Source: Fallopia convolvulus
Taxonomy: Eukaryota; Streptophyta; Magnoliopsida; Caryophyllales; Polygonaceae
Length of the DNA: 64,000 nt
Assembly: GCA_964016875.1 (NCBI GenBank)
Contig: OZ024724.1
Coordinates: 19,824,200-19,888,199, forward strand
Reading direction: 5' to 3'
Shown here: in pieces, positions 1-9,851 of the stretch
Layout: each line of letters begins with the position of its first letter
Position numbering within the stretch: position 1 is the first letter of the stretch
Made by a program: the position numbers and the translations under genes
The notes under the pieces: model-generated
The model's database searches: none
Seen by the model: only the letters and a program-made list of their open reading frames with translations
Told to the model about the DNA's origin: nothing

Positions 1-1
1 A

Positions 2-1324
2 GCTATGAATAAAGAGCTGGCTGCCCTAGAGGATAATCAAACATGGGATCTTGTTGATCTTCCTCTAGGAAAGAAGGCCATAGGCTCAAAATGGGTTTAT
101 AAAATTAAATTTAAACCCAATGGAGAAGTGGAGCACTATAAAGCACATTTGGTGGCTAAAGGCTACAATCAAATAAGGAATAAGGACTACAAACATACGT
201 TTTCTCCCATGGCAAAATTCTCCACTATTCGTGTCCTTATTGCTATTTCTGCTGCATTTTAATGCCTTTACACCAACTTGACATCAACAACGTCTTTCTC
301 CATTGCTTCTTAGATGAAGAAGTCTATATGACACCCCTCCTGGCTACTCTAAAGCTCAACAAGTTCAGGTTTGTCGCCTTAAACGTTCCATCTATGGGTT
401 AAAGCAAGCAAGCCAACAGTGGAACATTGAGCTCACCAAAAATTTGATCGCACTTGGCTATCTCCAATCGAAACAAGACTACTCTTTATTTGTCAAGATA
501 TCTCATGGCTCCATCACTCTTGCATTGGTTTATGTTGATGATGTTCTCATCACTGGCAAGTATGTTCTTGACTACAAGGCTGCTTCATTTCCTATGCAAC
601 GCAATCTCAAGCTCCATATTGATCATGGTTAACCTTAGAGTGATCCAGAGTTATAGACGCCTACTTGGATGTCTCTTATACCTTAATCTCTCTAGGCTAG
701 ACATCTCCTACTATGTCCAACAATTGAGTCAGTTTATGTCTACTCCCAGACTTCCACATACGCAAGCTGCTCAATATCTTCTTTAGTATCTCAAAGGCAC
801 TATCAACAGTTTCTTGTTCTACCCAGTTCAATCTTCTCTTCGCCTATTTGCTTAATGTGATGAAGACTGGGTGGGGTGCTTGCACCTTCTCATGTCGATC
901 TTTAATTGGGTATTGTGCCTTCCTTGGACAGTCCTTGGTTTCCTGGAAAACCAAGAAACAGAAGGTTGTCTCTAAATCCTCTGCTAAAAGTGAATATCGT
1001 GCTTTATCTCAATCTGCTAGTGAATTGGTCCGGCTTGATTGTCTTCTACAAGATGTTGCAATCAATCTGCCTCGCCCAATTTCTCTCAATTGTGACAACA
1101 CTGCAACCCTTCAACTAGCTGTCAATCCGGTATTTCACGAGAGGACTAAACATCTACGAGTGGATTGTCATTATATTCGTGAATTGGTTTAAGAAGGATT
1201 CATTATTACCACTCACATTCTTTCCACTCTTCAGCTTGCTGATGTTTTAACAAAACCATTAGGCGCCCATCAACTTCATTTCTTGAATAGCAAGCTCAGC
1301 CTTGTCATCCTAAGTCCGACTTGA
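2..1324 (+). pseudogene. Ty1/copia retrotransposon pol remnant (reverse transcriptase to RNase H), 5' cut by window edge
   Basis: The conceptual product is the 3' half of a copia polyprotein. The first open stretch (5-262) has the classic start of the copia RT domain (GSKWVYKIK near residue 28, then HLVAKGYNQ). A YVDD catalytic box lies at about 526-560 in another frame (LVYVDDVLITG), and RNase H sequence follows at 848-1192, ending in TKHLRVDCHYIRELV and, after a stop, an ADVLTKPLG signature around 1240-1262. The reading frame changes several times and in-frame stops occur (for example after 262 and at about 784 and 1190), so this copy is dead. It ends in a polypurine tract (TGAGGGGGG, 1322-1330) directly before the LTR. 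The 5' part (gag, protease, integrase) lies outside the window. Confidence 0.9.
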
Positions 1325-1330
1325 GGGGGG

Positions 1331-1546
1331 TGTATGGGCTCAACCCATCTGAGCCCTCTTCGGCCCAAGCGGCCCACTGTCCTTTCTTTTGTTGCTTCTT
1401 GTATCGCATCTTTCAGTTAATTGCTTTGCAAGCACAATTATATATAGCGGAAAGCTGCCTCTTTTTTAGTAGTTTTTACAAAGAATGAAAACTCTAGTTG
1501 TTTCTTCATTTCATCTTCCTCACGAATCAATAATCTCTAAAACTCA
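1331..1546 (+). repeat. Probable 3' LTR of the copia remnant
   Basis: The sequence starts TGTATGGGCTC immediately after the polypurine tract, as expected for a copia 3' LTR. It holds a TATA-like ATTATATATAG near 1436-1446. The 3' boundary is inferred from a CA at 1545-1546 and is uncertain, because the 5' LTR and its TSD lie outside the window. The following stretch to 1761 contains GGAGCCTCACTGGGTAAATG and a (TTG)n run near 1617-1632, which resembles part of a tRNA-derived SINE but is too short to call. Confidence 0.55.
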
Positions 1547-1761
1547 TTTTGTTTGATCGATAATGCTTTATCTAAACCCCCAGATTTCTCGCAAGGGGAG
1601 CCTCACTGGGTAAATGTTGTTGTTGTTGATTATGCTTTATCTTGAGCTTGTTATGGATCTTTTGTCTATTTGATTTCGTTATATTATATAGACCAACTTC
1701 TATGGAGAAATCTTGTCTTCCTAACAATCCTTATAGATAAGTATAAGAAACTGTATAAAGG

Positions 1762-3339
1762 TGTTGATAAATATGCATTGTGATAGTTTGCATTTAGGTA
1801 TAGCTTAGGATGCATATTTTATTTTCCTGGTTTTAGCTTAGTCTAGTCTAGTTCTTAGGTTTGTAGGTTTTCTAGGAAATTCGAGTTTTGCTCTTGTTTT
1901 GTTCGGTTTTGCAGATCTTTAGGTAAGAAGCCCATAGGAAAGAATCATAGACGGGATGGATCTTAGATGATTGTGGTGGAGTTTGATGAATCTTAGAGTG
2001 GTACGAGTGAAGATTAGAAGATCTAAGACCCAAGAACTTGAGGGATAAAAACGCTTAAATCCGGACTATGTATTGGAGTTCTTGTTTTGACACCTCTATC
2101 TTGCAATGCATGCTTTGGGGGCTACAGTGCTCAGATGAAGCTGAATGACTGGAAAGCTAACTCGAAGAGCTACAATTCATATTTTTACTTCGAGTCCAAA
2201 TTCCAACTCGAAGGGGGTAAAAACAGCCTCCGAAGTGTCGCCTAAATGTTGAACCGTGTCACGGGCTTGAGTGCCTACATGCGCAGCCGCACCACCATAG
2301 GAAATGCCCGCGCCATCTATCTTCGTGTGAGAGAGTTGGGCCGCGTGTTTGGGCTTTGAGATGGGCTTAAGTTAGGTCTTGACCGACATGTTTTAATGTA
2401 TTTTCGGGATATCTTGGTCTTTGGATATCTTAGGGGTATTTAAACATTGTTTTTAGTTTCTCTTTCATAACTTAGAACATAATTTTGGAGGCTAGGGTTT
2501 TGGAGAGAGTTTTCTCAAAAGAGCCATCTCTGAACCACTTGTAAGTTTTTCTTTAATTTAATTATGCATCGCTAATTTCTTTGTGTTTGACTAGTTATTA
2601 AAATCATAGATTGCATATTATTGTGAGGTTTGATTGATTCTCAATAACTTGGATAGGTTCTATTCCTTGTTCTTAATTGAATTAGAGTTATTCTAGGGTT
2701 TTGTTAGATTAGCTACCTAATAATATTTCTGGGATAATTTACAACTAATCTGATTAAGTCCCATTCAAGATTGATTAGATAAAGTAGCAACTATAGTTGT
2801 TTAGACTCGTTCGGGCAATTCATTTGTAAAAGGGAATAAACCACTGATAACTTGGTTAGATGTTTGCGTCGAGTATTTGTTTCTATCGATACTTTGAACT
2901 TCAAGTTGTTGTTTAATTGAATCTAGACGTTGTTTTAGGTAATTAAATGATTAGGGTTGTTTAGACTGTTAGATCTTTCAACTATTTTTGAAGTTTGGGT
3001 CATTATCCGTAGTAGGATCATAATCCACAGTAGATTATTCAAGTGAACTAAGCATCAAGAGAATCAATGATCAATAAGCATATCTATGACGGATCTAACT
3101 AGTTGAACACTTGTCTCTCATATATTTACAATCAACTTTGCATTCATATTTACTTTTAATTTGCATCTTAGATTAGATAATCATTCATAAAAAAAAAACC
3201 ATAATTTGGTTACTTGGCACGCAAGCAAAAACACAACTACACGAGTCTCTGTGGGATCGACCCTTACTTACCATTCTACTAAGTTTTGTTAAGTTAGGAT
3301 TTTTTCATAGGTATAACGACCACTGAAAATACCTCATCA
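1762..3339 (+). repeat. Athila-like Ty3/gypsy LTR
   Basis: About 1.58 kb beginning TGTTGATAAATATGC and ending ACCTCATCA, the termini expected of Athila-type LTRs. Near the end it has a phrase common in these LTRs (TCTGTGGGATCGACCCTTAC at about 3247-3266). A degraded primer binding site follows at once (3342-3360). Base composition and AT-rich interior fit a long gypsy LTR. No second LTR copy is visible in the window, so the element is incomplete. Confidence 0.7.
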
Positions 3340-3341
3340 AA

Positions 3342-3360
3342 TTTAACATCGTTGTCGGGG
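3342..3360 (+). other. Degraded retrotransposon primer binding site
   Basis: TTTAACATCGTTGTCGGGG directly follows the LTR end. It is a mutated form of the Athila-type junction motif (usual form TTGGCGCCGTTGCCGGGGA), so it marks the LTR/internal boundary. Confidence 0.65.
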
Positions 3361-4205
3361 ACTCGTCATTATTTGTGTTTTTACTTTTGTGCTATTCTTG
3401 GTGTTGCGAACCTATCTTAGGTTCATAACACCCGTGCTACTAATTCATGGCTTTGGTTGAATGTAGACAACTGTAGGATGAACACTTCCATGACTATTTT
3501 TCTAGATTTCAAGACCATGTGTTCGAGCATGGTACTTGGGGGATACGATACACTGATGGAGAGGTAAACATGGGAGTTGTCCATGGTATGAATCTTGAGA
3601 CAAGAGGATTGGCTGACTACATGAGCAATGAGAGGCTTTTGTTTATGGGACCGAGGAATGCTGGGATTTCTTATGTTTCATGAGCCATCAGAGCTTTTTG
3701 GTTGAATCATCTTCCCTACCACCCAGCCGGTTGATAAGTGATGTGATTCCATCTACTGAGTCATGGCCCCACGGTATAGTGCCAATCGGGGTGCCGTTGC
3801 ACACGTTCATTTCCTACCTTGGCGTGCCTTGGCCTTTAATGGATGGTACCACTTCTTCGGGCACTTTTAAAGGCACTATGCTCCATGATTTGAGTGAAGA
3901 TCTCATCCCTAATGACAGGTTCAATTTGCACGACAAAGGAGGGCCTTCACTTGGACAAATATCCAAGGTCGGTGTCCGAGGCGCTAAGAAGCCAAGTCAA
4001 GGTACTACGCCCTATTTTGGATGCATCACGTGAGCCCGAGTTAAAGCAATGCTTGACAAGATCAAGGAGGAGATCATGCCTCATAAGGGGATTTTGGCTT
4101 ACAATGGAGAAGGGTGGAGTATTATTGTGACTTTTGGTGAAACTAGTGCACAAACTTGACTTATGTTTCGTTAAGGGCTTTAAGTTAGTTTCTTTAAACT
4201 TTTGG
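3361..4205 (+). pseudogene. Internal remnant of the Athila-like element
   Basis: This follows the primer binding site and reads like a decayed leader/gag region: short open stretches at 3680-4033 and 3894-4130 overlap in different frames with no recognisable domain. A lysine-rich stretch (KAMLDKIKEEIMPHKG) can be read near 4045-4095. No protease, RT or integrase motif is seen. The assignment rests on position behind the LTR and PBS only. Confidence 0.4.
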
Positions 4206-4249
4206 GTTGTTTTATGTAATAACGAGAGGAGTTATGACTGATATGAGAG

Positions 4250-4260
4250 TGAGAGAGAGA

Positions 4261-4303
<43 letters not shown>
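4250..4303. repeat. (GA)n microsatellite
   Basis: Nearly pure GA dinucleotide run with two early interruptions (AAAG). Confidence 0.95.
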
Positions 4304-4306
<3 letters not shown>

Positions 4307-4890
4307 TGGCCTACGGTATTAAGTCTCATTTGTGGCCTCCTTTGAGGTTAGACTTGAACGATGAAAATGCTCTCTTTTTACTTGTTTCAATCTAAAGTTC
4401 GTTTGTTTGTTTTTCGTTCAATCTCTTGTTAGAACGTTGGTGAGTCATATTCGACGCTCTTGCAATCTAGTTTGTTGTTCTTGGTGAGTCATATCCAAGG
4501 GCAACATCCATATCCATCACTTCGTCGTTCCATTTGCAATCGCTCCATTTCCATCTCGGTTTCTGCACCACTTCAGTATAATCGACATATCTTTCAATCT
4601 AGAATTCATCTGGCTCCAAACATTTGCGGGGTTAAACTAGACTCAAAGATATAACTATAGGATTTGGAATCACTCAATTCTGAGTCTGGACGAGGGAGAC
4701 CTACCATTTTATTCCCAGGCAAAATTCAGCCACCGAGCTCCATCATTCCACGAACCAAGTGAATGGTTTTCCGGGTTCTCTTGGCGATCCCTTTGCATCA
4801 TCATCATCTACACCATCGATCCTCTCATCAATAAGTGTCTTGAGGATATAATCAGGGATATCTCAAAAGGGGAGGATACTATAATCAATC
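4304..4890. other. Unassigned sequence between the gypsy remnant and the LINE
   Basis: No gene found. The phrase TTGGTGAGTCATAT occurs twice (about 4437 and 4479), and TCATCATCATC lies near 4798. Open stretches are short and look non-coding. Confidence 0.5.
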
Positions 4891-4894
4891 ATGG

Positions 4895-6530
4895 TGTGTG
4901 ACCTTCCCGGGTTCCAATATGTTTCAACTAGTGAAGAAAATACAACTACTAAAAACGCAAGCAAAAAATGGAATAAACGGACTTTTGAAAACACCTTTGA
5001 ACAACTACAAACAATTGAGAAGAGTTATTAGATATTCAACAAAAAATCCACAACGTCCCTGCACTTGGATAATACAAGAACAAATTCCACTAATAAACAA
5101 AAAGGAGACTATTGTAAATTTTTACAAAATATATTGGAAACAAAGACCTAAAACAAAACACATTAAACTAGTAGATACAAGTACATGATACTTTCACAAA
5201 CTGGCCAATGGTAGAAGAAATAGAAAGATCATTAAAGATATTAGAACAAATGACGGCACAGAAATAGTAGGTGAAGAAGAGATTAGAGATGAAATCTGAA
5301 ATGAGTTTAGGAAAAGATATAAGAACGAACAAATCGATCAGTCATTGTAATAGGAATACTTAAATTTAATTATTGTCAAAGTTTTGGAAAATGATAATAT
5401 TGAATGAAAAAAGCCAATTAGGAATAAAGAAGTGAGGAATGCAATTATGTACATAAGATCAGACAAATCTCCGAGACCAGATGGTATATCATCCGGTTTC
5501 TATTAAAAATTCGGGGACATTGTGGGCCCAACAATAATAAAGGATGTCAAAAGTCTCTTTCATTCAAAGTGCTCAGACAAATTAACCATACATTCATTAC
5601 ATTGCTACCAAAAAAATCCGAGATCAACCAATCAATATCGACCAATAAGTCTATGTTCAATAGTCTATAAAATCATTGCAAAAATAATAACGGAACGGTT
5701 GAAAAGCATTATGAGCAAATTGATTACTTCGATTGCAAGCAACCTTTGTTGCAAAGCGTACAATACAAGACAATGTACTCATAGCCCATGAAATATTCCA
5801 CTCATTTAGAGGGAAAAAGACAAAGAAGGGTGGGTTGCTATAAAGCTAGATGTGTAAAAGGTGTATGATCGCCTTGATTAGGGATTCCTTTTCACAATAA
5901 TGTAAAAAAAATCGGATTCTGCCAGTGCATATTGGATTGGATAAAGAAATGCATACAAATGGTCTCAGTCTTGGTACTAGTAAACAACGGATGCACGAAA
6001 CCATTCCTACTTGAAGGAGGGTTAAGACAAGGCGACTCATTATCACCATTCTTATTTTTGATTGGAACGGAATACTCGCAAGCAAACTACTACTAGTCAT
6101 TGATACATCTAAGAACTCGATCAGTTTGCTTTGGCTAGGGTGGGAACTAAAATCCCCTTTCTCGCATTTGTAGACGATATTATTATCTTTACAAAGGCAA
6201 CCCAAAATGCATGCTCAAAGGAAAAACAAATTATTGAATTGAAGACTGCAAAATCTCAAGTCAAAAAGTTAACTACGATAAATTAGCCTTCCAAACAAGT
6301 TAATAAACAGCAAAAGCAAAGGATCCAACAAACCCTTGGCACCACGACAATAACTGACTCGGAAGAATATCTCAAATGTCTCGTTATAAGTGGGAGAGTC
6401 AACAAGGAAACCTTTGAAGGAACTATAGGAAAAGCCAAGGCACAACTAAGTAAGTGGAAATCATATGCATTATTGCAAGAAGGTCAAACGGCACTAATAT
6501 ATACGATCAAATCTAGCTACAAAACAAAAT
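4895..6530 (+). pseudogene. L1-type LINE reverse transcriptase remnant
   Basis: Decayed plant LINE ORF2. Recognisable pieces in order: a YFHKLANGRR-like linker just downstream of where an endonuclease domain would be (about 5190-5215), the RT entry motif SPRPDGISSGFY (about 5470-5505), RPISLCSIVYKII (about 5639-5677), KLD followed by a broken catalytic block (about 5845), GLRQGDSLSPFLF (about 6018-6058) and the F-V-D-D form of the YADD box with IIIFTKA (about 6165-6195). A thumb-like segment EEYLKCLVISGRVNKETFEG ends near 6420. Several frameshifts and stops separate these. Upstream endonuclease and 3' RNase H/poly(A) are not seen, so it is truncated at both ends. Confidence 0.85.
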
Positions 6531-7538
6531 TATTTTTTAATGGAAAAAATAAATATTTTTATGGGATTTTTCTCTTTAAAAACTATTTTTCTAAAAAAAA
6601 CTAGTTTTACAACTAGTTAATATATTTTATCGGTCAAATCAACGATGTTTTATGAGTTTGCACAACCAGTTAACTCCAACTAGTTTTTAAATATATATAG
6701 TTGGGGCTTTTAAAGATATAGTTGAAAAAAATAGTTTTAAAAGATATAGTTGGATTTTTTTTAGTAGCTTTTTCATATAGGCATGGATATTTTCAAAAAA
6801 ACTATATGTATCTTATCTACAAAAAAAACTATCATTCTTGAAAATAATTATTTTAAATTAATATAGGCAAGAATATTTTTAAAAAATATACGCATCGTAT
6901 CTAAAAAAACTTATCATATCCAAAACTAAAACTAATATATTAAATATTTTGTTTAATATAAAATGACAACTATTTAAAAATAATCCATATACATTTCATC
7001 CAATTAGATAGATTTTAAAAGATGGATGTTGTTGTTTAATGTGAGCTTGTCTTATATATTGTTTTAACATCTATTTGAGTATATAGGAATGATAGATTTT
7101 TTTTAATAATTACTTTTTTTACAAAAAAAATAACAAGGCTTTAATTACCCAAAATAACAATTCAAAAAAGTAGACTATAGTCCACATTCAATCATATATG
7201 TCAAAGACTTTATGTATAGAGTTTGGCATTGTTAGTCACGACATATTTTTTTAGAAAGTCAAATTATTTTTTATTATCCTTCTTGAGGTCAGTCTAGATT
7301 ACACAATTTAGAACAAACTCTTAGTACTTCTAATTGATTCACATTATTGTGCATGACCCACATGTGCTTTCATCTAATATTTGAATTTGGATTATGTCGA
7401 GATTTGTTAAATGGCACCCTTACTTTGTTTTAAGACTTTCATTAATATTTCTATTCCTTGTACACATCACCGCTCTAAATATAAAAATGCTTATAATTTG
7501 TTTCTTATTAAATGATGAACATATTCATTTAGAAATAA
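6531..7538. other. AT-rich sequence without a gene
   Basis: Long A and T runs with scattered copies of a phrase like GATATAGTTGAAAAAA (around 6716 and 6753) and ACTATATGTATCTTATCTAC. Similar phrases recur at 7885-7915, 11130-11160 and 19540-19640, so it is probably old repeat DNA. No coding signal. Confidence 0.5.
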
Positions 7539-7811
7539 AAAATTTAGTTCAAATGAAACAAACTCTTATCCTTAAATTAAAAACGAATGCACTTTTTTTA
7601 GTTTGTAGTGCATTTTTTATACGAAAGTGCATTGCAAAATAAAAAGAGTAAAATTTGAAAAAGTACACTACAAAAAGTACGAAAAGTGAAATATAAAATA
7701 CGAAAAGTGCAAATCCGAAAAAGTGTAATCCAAAATAGGAAAAGTGCACTACGAACTAGAAAAAATGCATTCATTTTAAGATAAGAGTTTGTTTCATTTG
7801 AACCAAACTCA
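7539..7811. mobile_element. MITE with ~28-34 bp terminal inverted repeats and AAAGTGCA-rich interior (copy 1)
   Basis: The left end reads GTTCAAATGAAACAAACTC and the right end is its reverse complement (GAGTTTGTTTCATTTGAACC), giving terminal inverted repeats of about 28 bp or more. The ~200 bp interior is a run of degenerate units around AAAGTGCA. A second, better preserved copy lies at 60356-60615. No TSD is evident here, which suggests an old insertion. Confidence 0.75.
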
Positions 7812-9391
7812 TAGTTCTCGAGTGAGTTTCACATAATTATTGTATTATTTATTTTTATTTGTTATTTGATTAAATTAATATAGGTAAATATATTTTTTTA
7901 AAACTATACGTATCTTGAGTGTGTTTCTTGTACACGTTGGTCTTATCCATAAAAATACGGATAAGTGATAGCCATTGGATGATCTAATAAAAATTTAATC
8001 CACCGTCCAGATCAGATATCAATCTGTATAACAAAAAATAGCAAAAAACATAGACGGTGGCAAATTTACAAATAGGACCATTCAGCTAAATTAGGAAAAA
8101 TAACTCATGCTCCTCAGAGTAACGCACTCGGAGAGAATCGAGGCTCCACTCTCGGAGAAGGGTGAAAGGGAGAAGGAAGAACAAGCACTCCACAATCTAA
8201 TATTTGATGGATTTCTCGTTACAAAATGCCTCCAAAATCAAAAGCAAGAGGTAGATCTAAGACCTAAAGCCCTAAAATTATATGTTTGGTGCTAATGCTT
8301 TACGCTAAGTATTTATAAGTTTACAAGTTGCGCGCCGCTGAGTAAATACACGGAGAAACAAGTTCCCATGGGCAATGAAAGTTCCCATGTCAAGGGAACT
8401 CGATCAGGATGAGACCAACCTCAGAAGTGAACCAGAGTTCCCAAAGAGTAGGGAACTGAGTGAACGAAAGTTCCCACAAAATGGGAACTAGCTAAGGAGA
8501 ACAGAATTTCCTCAAGTCAAAGAGAGTTCCCAAGACAAATGAACTAAGAAGATGAGAGTTCCCTTTGGATGGGAACTGGCGCATGCGTGAAAGCGACATC
8601 TCAGCGCAAATCAAGGGATCTTGTCTAACCGAACAAAAGAACTTCTTAGTGTTTCAATCGACTTCAGACCGCGAGACAGGTTGAAGATGACCATCCAACT
8701 GTCCAATGTGAACAAGAATTGACAAGATTCAAATTCAAACAAATTCACATGTCAACCTTAAGGATCAAGCTTGGAGGGCACGACAAAAGGGCATTTAGGA
8801 CAAATGCCTCAAATGGATTAGGGTTGCATATCACTCCTATATATACTATTAAAAATTTACCTTGTCCACCACTTTTCACAATACACATATTGCCAAACAC
8901 TCAAAGAGAAGAGCTAGAGAGCTTCCCTAAGAAGACCATTCAAGTGGTGAAAAGTCTCTAGCGGCGAGCCAACTCAACGACGTTGAAAGGAGAAAGAAGG
9001 AGTTCATAGATCCAACGGAACTAGTTCGCAGAGACAAAAGGTTGTAAGGTTTGAGTTTACTTTTGCTTTTGATTGTGAGCGTTCGACAGTGTTAGGGTTG
9101 AGAGAGTACAATAGTGTTCCCTAGGGAGAGAGTCCTTGTAGGAGCAAAGAAGTTTGTATTCTGCCTTGTAAACAATGAAGGGAACTAAGCAATAAAATAA
9201 AAGGGAACTCATTGAAAATCGTCCAACAGGAGGTAGAGGTTTACCCACGTAGTTAGTTGATCGCGGTGGGTTCCTTTATAAGGAATTGTCTCTTTTATTT
9301 TTATTTGCCTGCTTGTTTACAATTTCCGTTGCGTGTGGAAACTGTCCAATACAGTTCTCATAACCGTTTGAACTAACCTCGATCCAACACA
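7812..9391 (+). repeat. LTR-like block with regulatory-looking sequence
   Basis: No gene. From about 8100 the sequence has a higher GC content. It contains a TATA-like box (CTATATATACTATT, about 8838-8851), then a leader rich in AGAG, and ends with a U5-like phrase (GCGTGTGGAAACTGTCCAAT, about 9332-9351) and CCAACACA (9384-9391). This layout is that of a copia LTR, but I could not find a matching TG start with TSD, so it stays tentative. It includes the hairpin array at 8361-8577. Confidence 0.4.
8361..8577. repeat. Array of GTTCCC/GGGAAC inverted repeats
   Basis: Four hairpins with the identical 6 bp stem GTTCCC...GGGAAC and loops of 7, 8, 7 and 7 nt lie at 8381-8399, 8437-8456, 8470-8488 and 8558-8576. 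Half-sites and a degenerate fifth hairpin fill the gaps (8362, 8526). Loop sequences differ while stems are kept. More GGGAAC sites follow at 9179-9210. Confidence 0.85.
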
Positions 9392-9404
9392 TTATTAAAG
9401 TTCC

Positions 9405-9776
9405 AAAAAGTGGATTCTAGAGTTGCAAAAAGTTTATTCCATATAGATAGAAAAAGTACATTTTAGAGTAGTGAATTAAACGCAAAAATGCATTCTAAAG
9501 TGGTAAAGTGCATTATAAATTAGCAAAAGTGCATTCTAGATATTAAAAAAATTGCACTCTAGAGTAGTAAAATTGAACTCTAAAGTGCATTAAATAGTTG
9601 TAAAAGTGCATTCCTAAAAGATAAAAAAAAGTGGATTTAAGATTAGTAAAATTATATATATAGTAAAAGTGCATTCTGTGTTTCTAAAAGTGCAATCTAT
9701 ACTAGTAAACATGCATTGCAAATAAGTAAAAGTTTATGCTAATTTGAGTTACTCGGTGATTAGTAAAGTGCGTTTT
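9405..9776. repeat. Degenerate AAAGTGCATTCTAGA minisatellite
   Basis: About 15 irregular units of 15-30 bp built around AAAGTGCATT, with spacers such as CTAGAGTAGTA. This is the same motif as the interior of the MITEs at 7539 and 60356, but no terminal inverted repeats are found here. Confidence 0.7.
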
Positions 9777-9781
9777 AAGTT

Positions 9782-9851
9782 AGCCTATGTAGGAGTCGAA
9801 CCTACATCTTTGTGCACACACACAACACTCTCTCATTTGAGCTAATAGGCT
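9782..9851 (-). tRNA. tRNA-like sequence, probable pseudogene
   Basis: On the minus strand it folds as a cloverleaf: acceptor AGCCTAT/ATAGGCT (7 bp, one G-U-free perfect helix), D arm GCTC/GAGT, anticodon stem TTGTG/CACAA, variable AGAT, and a perfect T arm GTAGG-TTCGACT-CCTAC (B-box like). The anticodon loop TGTGTG is only 6 nt, so no safe anticodon can be read. It is closely related to 49285-49355. No 3' T-run terminator is evident. It could be a decayed tRNA gene or a tRNA-derived repeat. Confidence 0.5.

Noticed and set aside
8361..8577. CRISPR-like repeat array
   Set aside because: Short inverted repeats with irregular spacing in plant nuclear DNA; no constant repeat-spacer unit.
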